This document shows, in pieces, positions 17,906 to 27,698 of a stretch of 64,000 bases of DNA (within the stretch, counting starts at the first letter, position 1; each line of letters opens with the position of its first letter). The notes beneath the pieces are model-generated. The model saw only the letters and a program-made list of their open reading frames with translations. It was not told the origin of the DNA and did not search any database. Source of the DNA: Microbacterium sp. YJN-G (GTDB lineage: Bacteria > Actinomycetota > Actinomycetes > Actinomycetales > Microbacteriaceae). Both the position numbers and the translations under genes were made by a program. The DNA lies in the NCBI RefSeq assembly GCF_015040615.1, contig NZ_CP060402.1:2976001-3040000 (forward strand). The letters run 5' to 3'.

Positions 17906-18730
17906 TCAGTCGGCCCAGCCGTTGGCGCGAACGATTATCTGGCGCGCACACTGTGCTGCGGCCTCCCCATCGCGCCGCTGGATGAAACCCGCTAGGTCGA
18001 CATGCAGTTGCACGTCCGCGCGGTCCATAGGCATGTCATGCAACTGCACCAGTGCGCGATCGCGCAGCGATTCGTTGATGACATCCGTCAGACGCGCGTA
18101 CATCGTGTTTCCGGATGCCTCCAGCACGAGCCGGTGGAAGCATCCGTCCTGCTCTCCGAAGTCCGCATTCGACCCGTTAGCCCCTGTCGCCCACAGGATT
18201 CCCGCAGCGCTCACGATCCTGCCGCAGATCTCCGGCGATGCTCGCAACGCAGCCATACGTGCCGCTTCAGGCTCGACGGCCAGCCGGATCTCGCTCAACT
18301 CCCGCATCTGCCGTTGCCGGTGAGCGCTGTCCAACCTCCACCGGATCACCTGGCCGTCGAAGAGATTCCATTCGGCTTCGCCTAGGACGACCATGCCGAC
18401 ACGCTTGGTCGGCCGGAGCAGACCGAGCGAGGCGAGAACCCGCGCCGACTCCCTGACGACACTGCGAGATGCGCCGGTGGACGCCTCTAGCTCCTCGACC
18501 GTCAGCACCGCTCCAGGCGCAAGGCTGCCCTCGCAGATCGCACGTCCGAGTTCATCGACCACCCGGGAATATAGGCTCGGCCGCGGCGGAAGACCCGCGC
18601 GAGATGCACCCTTCCGAGCCGAATTTGCCGGGTCGTCAGTGTGTGCCGATGTCGAACCATCCACGGGTTCCCATGCACCTCCATCGCGAAGCGCTGCATG
18701 CGTTCGCTGGCTATGAGCGAGACCCTCCAC
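17906..18730 (-). CDS. GntR-family FCD-domain regulator
   Basis: A protein of up to 274 residues: winged helix (STGASRSVVRESARVLASLGLL) preceded by a poorly conserved N-terminal arm, then an FCD helical bundle with metal-site residues of the type CFHRLVLEASGN and a later His (QLHVDLAGFI). The GTG at 18730 has no clear ribosome site; a GTG within the arm (VDGSTSAH, after GGAGGT at long spacing) is an alternative. It follows an SDR gene by 27 bp on the same strand, and probably controls that SDR and the divergent one at 19585. Confidence 0.85.
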   Translation of the reverse strand: MEGLAHSQRTHAALRDGGAWEPVDGSTSAHTDDPANSARKGASRAGLPPRPSLYSRVVDELGRAICEGSLAPGAVLTVEELEASTGASRSVVRESARVLASLGLLRPTKRVGMVVLGEAEWNLFDGQVIRWRLDSAHRQRQMRELSEIRLAVEPEAARMAALRASPEICGRIVSAAGILWATGANGSNADFGEQDGCFHRLVLEASGNTMYARLTDVINESLRDRALVQLHDMPMDRADVQLHVDLAGFIQRRDGEAAAQCARQIIVRANGWAD

Positions 18731-18757
18731 GATACCGCTGCAGAACCAGCGCGCCGG

Positions 18758-19504
18758 TCACCGCAGCACTCCCTTCTTCACCGGCGAGATGACGAGTTCG
18801 TTGACGCATACATGCGCCGGACTGTCGATGATGAACTGCACGGCGGCCGCCACGTCGTCCGGCGACAGCATCGACGTTCGCGCCGTGGCATCGGGCACCA
18901 CGGGACGCAAACGCAGAAAGTCGCTGTCGACGTCGCCGGGGCAGAGGTTCGTGGCGCGGATACCGAACTGGTTCTCCTGCGCGTTCAACGACTCCGCGAG
19001 CGAGGACAGCGCCGTCTTGGATGCGCTGTATGCGACGCCGGCATCCGGCGAGAATCTCCAGCCGGAATACGAGGAGATGAACACCACGCTTCCGCCGCCT
19101 GCCTCGCGCATACCGGGAAGCACCGCATCCACCGTCGCGGCTGCGCCGATCAGGTTCGTGCTGACGATCGATGAGAACTGTGCGACCTGCTGGTCGCGCC
19201 AGTACCTCTGAGGCGTATTCACCCCTGCAGAGGCGACCACGGTGGTGATCGGTCCGAGCGCCTGTCCGATGCGCGCCGCTGCGTCTTCCACAGCATCGAC
19301 GTCCGAGACGTCGAGCGGCACGAGCATCGCCTCGGCACCCGTATCCTCGACGAGACTTCCGGTGTCGGCGAGTGCGTCCGTCCTGCGACCGGACAGCGCC
19401 ACGGTGTATCCGGATTGGGCCAGGCGCACCGCGCTAGCTCGCCCCATTCCCCCGCCCGCTCCGGTGACCCACGCGATCCGCCGTTCCCCTGTCCCGTTCA
19501 TCAT
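18758..19504 (-). CDS. SDR-family oxidoreductase
   Basis: A classical short-chain dehydrogenase of 248 residues: NAD(P) motif TGAGGGMG at 14-21, ASAG at 91-94 in place of NNAG, catalytic Ser about 145, Y159 and K163 (YSASK). ATG 19504 follows GGGAG; an open frame further upstream crosses the divergent promoter and was rejected. The C terminus ends KKGVLR without the usual DGG motif. Substrate unknown; its neighbours suggest a polyol, sugar or sugar acid. It is divergent from another SDR. Confidence 0.9.
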   Translation of the reverse strand: MMNGTGERRIAWVTGAGGGMGRASAVRLAQSGYTVALSGRRTDALADTGSLVEDTGAEAMLVPLDVSDVDAVEDAAARIGQALGPITTVVASAGVNTPQRYWRDQQVAQFSSIVSTNLIGAAATVDAVLPGMREAGGGSVVFISSYSGWRFSPDAGVAYSASKTALSSLAESLNAQENQFGIRATNLCPGDVDSDFLRLRPVVPDATARTSMLSPDDVAAAVQFIIDSPAHVCVNELVISPVKKGVLR

Positions 19505-19526
19505 TGTCCACTCCCGGCTGTCTGCG

Positions 19527-19564
19527 TATGCTTTATTCTGTCCGAACGTGTTTATAATATGCTT
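19527..19564 (+). promoter_or_regulatory. Divergent promoter with TATAAT box and direct repeats
   Basis: TATAAT (19553-19558) is a consensus -10 for the SDR at 19585. TATGCTT occurs at 19527-19533 and 19558-19564, 31 bp apart, about three turns of helix, flanking that box. A regulator binding both copies would cover the promoter. CTGTCC (19539-19544) and GGACAG (19570-19575) add an inverted pair. Confidence 0.5.
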
Positions 19565-19584
19565 ACACTGGACAGGAGTTCCCA

Positions 19585-20373
19585 ATGGAGATCGAACTGA
19601 CCGGACGCGTCGTCATCGTCACCGGCGCTTCGCGCGGGATCGGACGAACCATCGCCGAGACCTTCGCTGCGGAGGGCGCGGTAGTCGTCGGCCTCGACGT
19701 GCTCTCGCCGGAAAGAGACCCCGGTCTCATCGAGCACTGCCGCTGCGACATCACCGATCTCTCCGCCGTCACCGAAGTCGTCGAAGACGTCGCCCGCCGT
19801 CATGGTGGTGTCGACGTGCTCGTGAACAACGCAGGGGTAAACGCCGAAGGGTCCGTGGAGTCAGTCGACCCTGCACTGTGGGATCGCGCTTTCGACGTCA
19901 ACGTGCGAGGCGTCTTCAACGCATGCCGCGCAGTGATCCCGCACATGAAGGCCCAGCGCTCGGGACGGATCATCAACGCCGCTTCGTTCGCGGCCATCGT
20001 CCCCAGCGTGGATGCTGCAGCCTACGGCGCCACAAAGGCGGCCGTCGTCCAGTTCACGAGGGTTCTCGCCAGCGAACTCGGGCCATGGAGAATCACCGCC
20101 AATGCCTACGCGCCCGGGATGATTCCGACAGACATCAACGGCTTCGCCCAGCTGGAGGGCGATGCCGCGCGCGAACGACTCGATCTGCTCAGCCTGCGCC
20201 GTTGGGGCGATGCAGCCGATGTTGCGCAGCTCCTCTGCTTCCTAGCCAGTGACCTCGCCGGCTATATCACCGGAGCGCTGATCGACATCTCGGGCGGCAA
20301 GCTCGCAACGCAGGCTCCTGCGCTCGCCTACCAGCGCTCCGGCGCCGAGGCGTCAGTGCCCTTCGAGATCTGA
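19585..20373 (+). CDS. SDR-family oxidoreductase (FabG/gluconate-dehydrogenase-like)
   Basis: A 262-residue classical SDR: TGASRGIG at 13-20, NNAG at 81-84, catalytic S134, Y147 and K151 (YGATK). The terminal block GYITGALIDISGGK is the family's cofactor/tetramer end, extended here by about 20 residues. CAGGAG precedes the ATG. It stands alone on the plus strand facing the end of the minus-strand sugar-acid operon; the last 21 bp overlap tail to tail with the aldo/keto reductase gene. Likely a sugar or polyol dehydrogenase. Confidence 0.9.
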   Translation: MEIELTGRVVIVTGASRGIGRTIAETFAAEGAVVVGLDVLSPERDPGLIEHCRCDITDLSAVTEVVEDVARRHGGVDVLVNNAGVNAEGSVESVDPALWDRAFDVNVRGVFNACRAVIPHMKAQRSGRIINAASFAAIVPSVDAAAYGATKAAVVQFTRVLASELGPWRITANAYAPGMIPTDINGFAQLEGDAARERLDLLSLRRWGDAADVAQLLCFLASDLAGYITGALIDISGGKLATQAPALAYQRSGAEASVPFEI

Positions 20374-21183
20374 ATCGACACCGGCGCCGGGCACGGCCAG
20401 CGCATCGAGCGCGAGCATCTGCTGCGCGGTGAGCTCGAAGTCGAAGACACCGAGGTTCTGACGCAGCCGATCGATGCCGGTCGAACGCGGGATCGGAACG
20501 AGATCGTGCTGCAGGTGCCAGCGCAACGCGATCTGGGCCGGAGTCCGACCCTGTGCAACGGCGATGGACGCCAGCACCCGGGAATCGAGCAGCCCCTTCC
20601 CCGAGCCCAGTGGGCTCCACGATTCCGTGACGATCCCGTTCGCAGCGTGGAACTGCCGCTGCTCCAGCCGCGGGATCTGTGGATTCACCTGAATCTGATT
20701 GACAGCGGGGACCACGTCGGTTTCGGCGATCAACCGGCGAAGATGCGCCGTCTTGAAGTTCGAGACTCCGATCGCACGCGTGAGACCGGAATCCAGGAGC
20801 GCCTCGAAGGTCTTCCAGGTGGAGACGTACTCGCCTCGACCGGGAAGCGGCCAGTGGATCAGAAGCAGATCCACATATTCGAGATCCAGTCGTTCGAGTG
20901 CGGCCTCCAGACCCGCGACTGCGCGTCCCTCCCCCTGGAAGTCGCCGTTGAGCTTGGTCGTGACGAAGATGTCGCCGCGGGGCAGACCCGACGCGCGGAT
21001 GCCGGCACCGACACCGCGTTCGTTGCCGTACTTCGTGGCCGTGTCGAAATGCCGGTACCCGAGCTCGGAGGCCACGCTCACGATGCGCTCCGCCGTAGCA
21101 TCGTCCATGGGCCAAGTGCCCAGTCCCAGCCTCGGCATCCGCACCCTGCCGTGCAGAGAGACTTGAGGAATTGTGTCATCCAT
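20353..21183 (-). CDS. Aldo/keto reductase
   Basis: A 276-residue AKR with the full catalytic tetrad D47, Y52, K77 and H110 (FDTATKYGNE, TTKL, LIHWPL) and the NADPH-binding block IPRSTGIDRLRQN. The family reduces aldehydes and ketones, including 2,5-diketogluconate to 2-keto-L-gulonate. That chemistry suits this operon with idonate and gluconate enzymes, but it is inference. ATG 21183 follows GAAGGGG and overlaps the gluconokinase gene by 8 bp; it is the last gene of the long minus-strand operon. Confidence 0.92.
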   Translation of the reverse strand: MDDTIPQVSLHGRVRMPRLGLGTWPMDDATAERIVSVASELGYRHFDTATKYGNERGVGAGIRASGLPRGDIFVTTKLNGDFQGEGRAVAGLEAALERLDLEYVDLLLIHWPLPGRGEYVSTWKTFEALLDSGLTRAIGVSNFKTAHLRRLIAETDVVPAVNQIQVNPQIPRLEQRQFHAANGIVTESWSPLGSGKGLLDSRVLASIAVAQGRTPAQIALRWHLQHDLVPIPRSTGIDRLRQNLGVFDFELTAQQMLALDALAVPGAGVDSDLEGH

Positions 21184-21732
21184 CAAGACGAACCCCTTCT
21201 GAGCTGGTCGGTTCCACTCGCGCTTCGCGCAGCGCGCCGGTGATGATCTCCTCGATCGGCGCCGTCGCCTCCAGTGCGATCCCGGGCTCGTCCGGAGCCA
21301 GCGGCTGCAAGAGGCGGAGCTGGCTGTCGAGGAGGCTGACCGGCAGGTAATGATCGGCGCGTGAGGACATCCGGGCGACGAGGGTTGCCTGATCGGCGGT
21401 GAGCAGGACGAAGCGCGCGTCCGGACTCTCCTGCCGGATCACGTCCCGGTACGCGCGGGTGAGCGCCGAGCATGCGACGACCGCACCGGTCGGATGACGA
21501 CGCAGCTCGGTGCCGACAGCGCGCAGCCAGGGCTGCCGATCCTCATCGGTCAGCGGCACACCGGCGGACATCTTGTCGATGTTCTCCGGTGAATGCAGGT
21601 CATCCGCATCGACGAACGGCACCTGCAGCTCGGTGGCGAGCCGGACTCCGACCGTGGTCTTTCCGGCGCCGGCAACGCCCATCACGACGATGCGCGGCCG
21701 GGCGGCCTCGGCACCGGCCTGGTCCTCTCGAC

Positions 21733-21736
<4 letters not shown>
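21176..21736 (-). CDS. idnK: Gluconokinase
   Basis: Phosphorylates D-gluconate to 6-phosphogluconate. A 186-residue GntK/IdnK-type kinase: Walker A GVAGAGKTT at residues 20-28, then the family run VDADDLHSPENIDKMSAGVPLTD and the lid motif with conserved Arg (VARMSSRADHYLP). ATG 21736 overlaps the upstream dehydrogenase stop by four bases (ATGA). In the context of gluconate 5-dehydrogenase and idonate dehydrogenase it closes the idonate route into the pentose-phosphate pathway. idnK versus gntK cannot be decided by sequence alone. Confidence 0.93.
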
Positions 21737-22506
<770 letters not shown>

Positions 22507-22523
22507 GGTCTTCTCCGCACCCA

Positions 22524-23576
22524 TCAGTAGAACTCGACGGGGTCGACGCGGTTGCGCAGCTCGCATCCGTCGAGCAGCCGGCCTGCGTTGTCGGCGAACA
22601 GCTCGGCGATACGGCGGTCCTCGGCGTCCGTCAGTGCCGCCGTATGCGGGCTGGCGATGAGATTGGGCAGTTCCCACAGCGGGCTGGACTGCGGAAGTGG
22701 CTCGACCGCGAACACATCGAGCACCGCAGTCGCCCCGGGCGAAGCCATCAAGTAGGCGTGCAGCGCCTCTTCGTCGATGACAGTTCCGCGACCGACGTTG
22801 ATGAGGATGCCGCGAGGTCCGAGAGCGGCCAGCACGTCGGCGCCGATCATCCTGTCGGTGGCGTCCGTGCCCGGCAGCGTCGTGACGATCGCATCGATGT
22901 CCCGCAGCTCTTCGAGCACGCGATCCGGGGCGATGATCCGATCGAACTCCTCGAGCTCGACGTTTCGCCGGGACACGCCGACGACCGTCGCTCCCAGCGC
23001 CCGCGCCTTCGCAGCGACCCGACGGCCGATGCCCCCGACGCCGAACACGAGCACCCGCAGGTCCGAGACCTGCCGCATCGTCCAGCGACCGGGCCACTCG
23101 CGCGCGTCCTGCAGTGCGCGCAGTCGCGGCAGGTCTTTGGCCGCGGCGAACAGGCCGAGAATCGCGAACTCCGCGAGAGGTTCGCCGTGCACACCCGCCG
23201 AGGTGGTGAAGGCCACGCGCTCGAGCTCCTCCGTCGTGAGGCCGGCTGCCTTGACCTGCCCCCCGCCGCCGGCGGCCATGGTATGCACCCAGCGGAGCGC
23301 GGGGTTCGCCCGCACCGTTCGCGCAAGTTCCGCGGGGTCGAGATCCGGGATGCCGTACAGCGCATCGGCGGAGTCGATGAGCTCGCGGAAACGGTCGCGG
23401 CGTGCGGCGTCCCGCCGGAACGACGGCTCACCGCTGTAGTCGGCGGCGTGCCGCATCGGAGGGAGCAGTTCGGGTTCGACGATGAGGTCGATCCGCGGCT
23501 CCCGCACGCGGATCACATCCGCGACTCGTTCGTCGAACGGGTTCGCGACGACGACGCGCAATCTTTCAGCAGACAT
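22524..23576 (-). CDS. D-isomer-specific 2-hydroxyacid dehydrogenase
   Basis: A 350-residue NAD(P) 2-hydroxyacid dehydrogenase. The nucleotide motif is FGVGGIGRRV. The catalytic Arg lies in LINVGRGTVIDE, the Glu in FAVEPLPQSSPLWE, and the His in ASPHTAALT. The operon (idonate and gluconate enzymes) makes a 2-keto-sugar-acid reductase of the GhrB type plausible. The N-terminal domain is longer than usual by about 30 residues. It ends one base into the next start (TGATG) and begins 8 bp after the permease gene. Confidence 0.9.
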   Translation of the reverse strand: MSAERLRVVVANPFDERVADVIRVREPRIDLIVEPELLPPMRHAADYSGEPSFRRDAARRDRFRELIDSADALYGIPDLDPAELARTVRANPALRWVHTMAAGGGGQVKAAGLTTEELERVAFTTSAGVHGEPLAEFAILGLFAAAKDLPRLRALQDAREWPGRWTMRQVSDLRVLVFGVGGIGRRVAAKARALGATVVGVSRRNVELEEFDRIIAPDRVLEELRDIDAIVTTLPGTDATDRMIGADVLAALGPRGILINVGRGTVIDEEALHAYLMASPGATAVLDVFAVEPLPQSSPLWELPNLIASPHTAALTDAEDRRIAELFADNAGRLLDGCELRNRVDPVEFY

Positions 23577-23584
23577 CCGGGACC

Positions 23585-24421
23585 TCAGTTCAGGGCCTTG
23601 CGGAGGCCCACAAGGCGCTCGACCAGTACCACGATGAGCACCGAGAACAGGATGAGCACGACGGACAGTGCGGCCACCACAGCATCCGCGGAGTTCTCGA
23701 CGTAGCGCATCACCTGCACCGGCAGCGTCGGCTTGCCCGACTCGGCGACGAACAGCGAGATGACCAGCTCGTCGAACGAGACGATGAATGCGAGCACACC
23801 TCCCGCGATCACGCCGGGAGCGATGATCGGCAGTGTGACGCGACGGAACACCGTGACGCCGGAGGCCCCGAGCACCTTGGCGGCCTCTTCACAGGACGTG
23901 TCGGAGGTCGCAAGGCTCGTGAGCGTCGTACGCATCAGGTACGGGATCGTGATGCCGATATGGCCGAGGATGATGCTGAAGTAGGTGTTCGTCAGCCCCA
24001 TGGGACCCAGCAGCAGCACCAGCCCGAGTGCGATGACGATCGAGGGGACCAGCAGCGGCGAGAGGAAGAACGCCGATACCATCGCCTTGCCGCGGAACTC
24101 GTACCGATGGATCGCCAGTGACGCCGGCACGCCGATCAGCAGCACGATCACGGTGGTGATCCCCGCGGTGATGAGGCTCGTCTGCAGACCAGACATGAAC
24201 TGCGTCTTGGTCGGCAGGAGCTCGTACCACCTGAGGGTGAATCCCTCGGGCGGGAACGAGATGTACTGGTTCGAGCTGAACGAGATCACCACGACGATGA
24301 TCAGCGGTGCCAGCAGGAACAGGTACATCAGCCCGACGAGAATCCGGAACAGGATCGTCCCCGCGCCTGGTGGACGCCGGAGGACGAGCTTCTGCGGGGC
24401 GGAGAGCTGCTGCGCGGTCAT
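23585..24421 (-). CDS. ABC transporter permease, PotC/spermidine type
   Basis: A 278-residue permease with six predicted membrane segments and an EAA loop CEEAAKVLGASGVTVFRRVTLP near residue 190. The family serves polyamine, iron, thiamine, phosphonate and organic-acid importers. ATG 24421 overlaps the stop of the partner permease (ATGA). Together with the two genes upstream it makes a complete channel and motor; the binding protein is missing from the operon. The surrounding catabolic genes argue for a sugar acid or carboxylate rather than polyamine. Confidence 0.92.
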   Translation of the reverse strand: MTAQQLSAPQKLVLRRPPGAGTILFRILVGLMYLFLLAPLIIVVVISFSSNQYISFPPEGFTLRWYELLPTKTQFMSGLQTSLITAGITTVIVLLIGVPASLAIHRYEFRGKAMVSAFFLSPLLVPSIVIALGLVLLLGPMGLTNTYFSIILGHIGITIPYLMRTTLTSLATSDTSCEEAAKVLGASGVTVFRRVTLPIIAPGVIAGGVLAFIVSFDELVISLFVAESGKPTLPVQVMRYVENSADAVVAALSVVLILFSVLIVVLVERLVGLRKALN

Positions 24422-25350
24422 GATGAGAACCCCATCTTCTTGATGATGGCCGTGTAGGCGGCGATGACCGTGCCGAAGAGCACAAGCAGGATCATCGAGA
24501 GCGCCGCGGCGAACGGCCAGTTCAGCAGGCCGGTCGCCTGATCGTAGATCTCCGTCGCGAGCACCTGCACGACACCTCCGCCCAGCAGTCGCGGCGTGAC
24601 GAACGTGGAGATCGACAGCACGAAGACGAGCAGGAAACCTGTCAGGACACCCGGGAGACTGAGCGGAAGCGTGACGCGCGTGAAGACCTTGGCCTTGCTC
24701 GCTCCGAGAGAGCCCGCCGCCTCTTCGAGCTGGGTGCTGATCTGACCGAAGCCGGACATCATCGTCAAGATCGCGTAGGGCATGAAGATCTCGACCAGGC
24801 CGATGATGACGCCGGTCATGTTGTTCGACAGCACCAGCGGCGTCTGGATGAAGCCGAGATCGATCAGAGTGTTGTTGATCAGTCCCTGATTGCCGAGGAT
24901 GACCATCCAGCCGAAGGTGCGCACCACCGCGCTGGTGAGCAGCGGAGCGATCGCCAGGGCGACGAGGATGCCCTTCCACTTGCTCTCCGTGCGCGCCAGG
25001 AACAGCGCGATCGGGTAGGAGACGATGACGCACAGCAGCGCGGTGACCAGCCCCATCCAGAAGGTGTCGACGGTGACCTTCCAGTAGTACGGGTCGGCGA
25101 GCGCCCGGACATAGGTCTCGAGAGTGACGGTCTCGTGGACGACGCCGTTGGGCTCGCCGACGTTGAACGACATGCGCGCCATGAACAGCAGCGGGAAGAC
25201 GAAGCAGACGGCCAGCCCCAGGATGCCCGGGAGCACGAGGGCCAGCGTGATGCGCCGATCGCTGCGGCGGCGGGCCTTCTCGAGCTCGCCGCTTCCCTTG
25301 AAGTCGCTCGGCGAGACGCCTCGGATCAGTGCGGTATCGGTGACGGACAT
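24418..25350 (-). CDS. ABC transporter permease, PotB/spermidine type
   Basis: A 310-residue permease: a charged N-terminal arm (ELEKARRRSDRR), a first membrane helix at about residues 33-58, a large exported loop (the Asn-Gly-Val-Val region), and the EAA loop LEEAAGSLGASKAKVFTRVTLP. It forms the heterodimeric channel with the downstream PotC-type protein and is placed 2 bp after the ATPase gene. Confidence 0.92.
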   Translation of the reverse strand: MSVTDTALIRGVSPSDFKGSGELEKARRRSDRRITLALVLPGILGLAVCFVFPLLFMARMSFNVGEPNGVVHETVTLETYVRALADPYYWKVTVDTFWMGLVTALLCVIVSYPIALFLARTESKWKGILVALAIAPLLTSAVVRTFGWMVILGNQGLINNTLIDLGFIQTPLVLSNNMTGVIIGLVEIFMPYAILTMMSGFGQISTQLEEAAGSLGASKAKVFTRVTLPLSLPGVLTGFLLVFVLSISTFVTPRLLGGGVVQVLATEIYDQATGLLNWPFAAALSMILLVLFGTVIAAYTAIIKKMGFSS

Positions 25351-25352
25351 GG

Positions 25353-26465
25353 TCAGGCCTCCACCGGCTCGGGGATGACCAGTGCGTTGTCGACGTCCCA
25401 GTGCACGCGTGCGGTGTCGCCGATGCGCGGAACCCGCGTGCCGGCGGTGTGGGACTCCGCGTGCAGCAGGCGCTCGCCGACCCGGACCGAGATCGACACC
25501 GCGTCGCCGGTGTAGCTGGTCGTCTCGACGATGCCGTCCACGCCGTCCGGCGCGGCATCGGCATCGCCGGCGACCCAGACCTTGAGGCGGTGCGGCCGCA
25601 CGAGAACGGTCCGGCGCGAGTTCTCGAGCCCGGAGACGCCGACCGCACCCGCAGTGCCGATGCCGTCGACGTCGACGCGATACTGCGTCTCGCCGTTCGC
25701 CGACGTGCCGACCGGCTCTCCGACGGTCGCATCCAGCAGGTTCGCGCGACCGACGAAGTGGGCGACGAACCGTGTGTTCGGCCGCTCGTAGACCTCGTGG
25801 GGTGCACCGAACTGTTCGATCAGCCCGTCGTTCATGATGGCGATCCGATCGGCCATGTCCAGCGCCTCGTCCTGGTCGTGCGTGACGAACAGCGTCGTCG
25901 CCTTGGTGCGCTGCTGGATCGCACGGATCTCGGTGCGCATGGTCTCGCGAAGCTTCGCGTCGAGGTTCGAGAGCGGCTCATCGAGCAGCAGCAGCGTCGG
26001 CTCGACGACCAGCGCCCGCGCGAGCGCGATGCGCTGTTGCTGACCGCCGGAGAGCGCCCTGGTCTGACGCGAGGCGAGGTGCCCGAGCTGGACCATGTCG
26101 AGAGCCTGGGCGACTCGGCGCTTCTGCTCCGCCTTGCCGATCTTGCGCATCTGCAGTCCGAACGCGACGTTGTCGGCGACGTTCATGTGCGGAAACAGCG
26201 CGTACGATTGGAAGACCATGCCCATACCCCGCTTGTGCACGGGGACGCGGGTTATGTCCTTGCCGTCGATGACGATCGCCCCGGCGCTCGGGTCCATGAG
26301 GCCGGCGACCATCCGCAGAGTGGTCGTCTTGCCGCACCCGGAAGGTCCGAGAAGCGCCACGAGGTGCCCCTCCTCGACCTGCATGTTGAGGCGATCGACG
26401 GCGGGATCGATGCCCTTCGCGTACTGCTTGGTGAGGTCGATCAGATCGAGTTTCACGTTCGACAT
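25353..26465 (-). CDS. ABC transporter ATP-binding protein, PotA type
   Basis: A 370-residue ATPase with Walker A GPSGCGKTTT (about 39-48), Q-loop MVFQSYALFP, signature LSGGQQQRIALARAL, Walker B LLLLDEP and switch His in VTHDQDEALDMAD. A C-terminal TOBE domain of about 120 residues follows, as in the PotA/FbpC class. ATG 26465 follows GGGAG; a longer reading upstream is unsupported. It drives the two permeases encoded next. Being TOBE-bearing and dedicated, it is unlikely to be the shared ATPase for the CUT1 importer at 7-10 kb. Confidence 0.93.
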   Translation of the reverse strand: MSNVKLDLIDLTKQYAKGIDPAVDRLNMQVEEGHLVALLGPSGCGKTTTLRMVAGLMDPSAGAIVIDGKDITRVPVHKRGMGMVFQSYALFPHMNVADNVAFGLQMRKIGKAEQKRRVAQALDMVQLGHLASRQTRALSGGQQQRIALARALVVEPTLLLLDEPLSNLDAKLRETMRTEIRAIQQRTKATTLFVTHDQDEALDMADRIAIMNDGLIEQFGAPHEVYERPNTRFVAHFVGRANLLDATVGEPVGTSANGETQYRVDVDGIGTAGAVGVSGLENSRRTVLVRPHRLKVWVAGDADAAPDGVDGIVETTSYTGDAVSISVRVGERLLHAESHTAGTRVPRIGDTARVHWDVDNALVIPEPVEA

Positions 26466-26569
26466 GGATGCTCCCGGATCAGGTGGGCTTCGTTGCGGGC
26501 CTGGTGCGACGGTCATCAGGCCGTCGCTGGTCATGCCATCCTGCCGAAGTTGCCGCCCGGTGTAACGGG

Positions 26570-26592
26570 CATAACCATAGGCAGTCGTTATG
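26570..26592 (-). promoter_or_regulatory. Inverted repeat in the 157-bp gap before the ABC genes
   Basis: CATAAC (26570-26575) and GTTATG (26587-26592) are inverted around 11 bases, about 105 bp before the ATPase start. This is the only sizeable gap inside the long operon, so an internal promoter with its own control is possible. Confidence 0.35.
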
Positions 26593-26622
26593 GGGTCAGA
26601 GTCATTCGCTCCAGCCGCGAGA

Positions 26623-27657
26623 TCACGCGGTGGGATCGGGCGATATCCCCAGGATCACCTTCGCCGATCGAGTGGCATCCGACGCGTGCTCGAACGCCTC
26701 GGCGGCATCCGCGATGTCGAACTCGTGGCTGATCACGTTCTCGATCTGCTCGTCTGCTGCCAGCACGTCTATCGCCTCGTCGATCTCGCTGTCGAAGCGC
26801 TGGGTCCCTTGCAGGTGGACCTCCTTGGCGACCATGGACGCCAACGGAATCGAGAGATCTCCGGGAGGGAGGATGCCCAGCTGCAGGATCGCGCCCCCGC
26901 GGCGGACCACACGCAGTGCCGTGACCAGCGAGGGGACGGCCCCAGCCGCCTCCACGACGATGTCGAACGAATCGTCCGTCAACGCCGGGTCTACGCCGAG
27001 TTGCACGACGGCATCGGCTCCCACACCGAGCGCGGTCCGCAGCGGAGCGCGGTGCAGGTCGGCGGCCGTGATGTGGGAAGCACCGGCTGCCCGCAGCGCA
27101 GAGATGGCCAGCGCTCCGATGGGGCCTGCGCCGCTGACGAGCACTCGCGCGCCCTGCACCCGGTCGCCGAGCAGGCCGACGGCGTGAATCGCCACCGCCA
27201 GCGGCTCGGCGAGGACCGCACGGCGCAGCGGCAGTCCGGCAGGCAGCGGCCGCAGCTGCCCCTCCATGACGATGAGATGCTCTGCGAACCCGCCCTGCGT
27301 ATGGGGCGACGTCGAGGCACTGCCGAGATAGGTTCCGCCCACGGCGAGATTGAGACCGGAGCCGCGCGCAGCACCGACCGCCGGCGTCGGCGTGGCCGGA
27401 TGAATCGCGACGGGCATGCCGGCTGCGACGTCGACGCCTGGTCCTGCCCGGTCCACGACGCCGACCACCTCGTGGCCGAGGGTGAGGGGTTCGACCACCT
27501 CGTAGACGCCGTTGCGCCCCGAGTGGGCATAGTGCAGGTCCGAGCCGCAGATGCCCCCGTAGACGATCCGCACCCGCACCTGTCCGGCTCCCGGATCCGG
27601 AACCGGGAGCTCGTCGACCCGCAGGTCTCCTGCCGCGTGAACCACAACTGCCTTCAT
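26623..27657 (-). CDS. idnD: L-idonate 5-dehydrogenase-like alcohol dehydrogenase (MDR) lacking structural-zinc cysteines
   Basis: A 344-residue medium-chain dehydrogenase resembling IdnD, which oxidises L-idonate to 5-ketogluconate. Catalytic-zinc residues are C37 (GGICGSD), H62-E63 (LGHE) and a later Glu in AEPLAVAIHA; the nucleotide motif is SGAGPIGALA. The lobe that normally carries four structural-zinc cysteines is present in length (residues about 86-112, HPATPTPAVGAARG...) but has no cysteine; C37 is the only Cys in the protein. The start is ATG 27657; the upstream open frame is unrelated. With idnO and idnK in the same operon the idonate route is complete. Confidence 0.85.
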   Translation of the reverse strand: MKAVVVHAAGDLRVDELPVPDPGAGQVRVRIVYGGICGSDLHYAHSGRNGVYEVVEPLTLGHEVVGVVDRAGPGVDVAAGMPVAIHPATPTPAVGAARGSGLNLAVGGTYLGSASTSPHTQGGFAEHLIVMEGQLRPLPAGLPLRRAVLAEPLAVAIHAVGLLGDRVQGARVLVSGAGPIGALAISALRAAGASHITAADLHRAPLRTALGVGADAVVQLGVDPALTDDSFDIVVEAAGAVPSLVTALRVVRRGGAILQLGILPPGDLSIPLASMVAKEVHLQGTQRFDSEIDEAIDVLAADEQIENVISHEFDIADAAEAFEHASDATRSAKVILGISPDPTA

Positions 27658-27698
27658 AGCCGATCCTCTTCTGCTCGTTCTGTGCTCGTAGCGGCCGC

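Noticed and set aside
19585-20373. FabG of fatty acid synthesis
   Set aside because: Generic SDR similarity only; no fab genes near and the location is within sugar-acid genes.
24418-26465. A polyamine uptake system (PotABC) as substrate assignment
   Set aside because: Family resemblance only; the operon is full of sugar-acid enzymes and no polyamine gene is near, so the substrate was left open.
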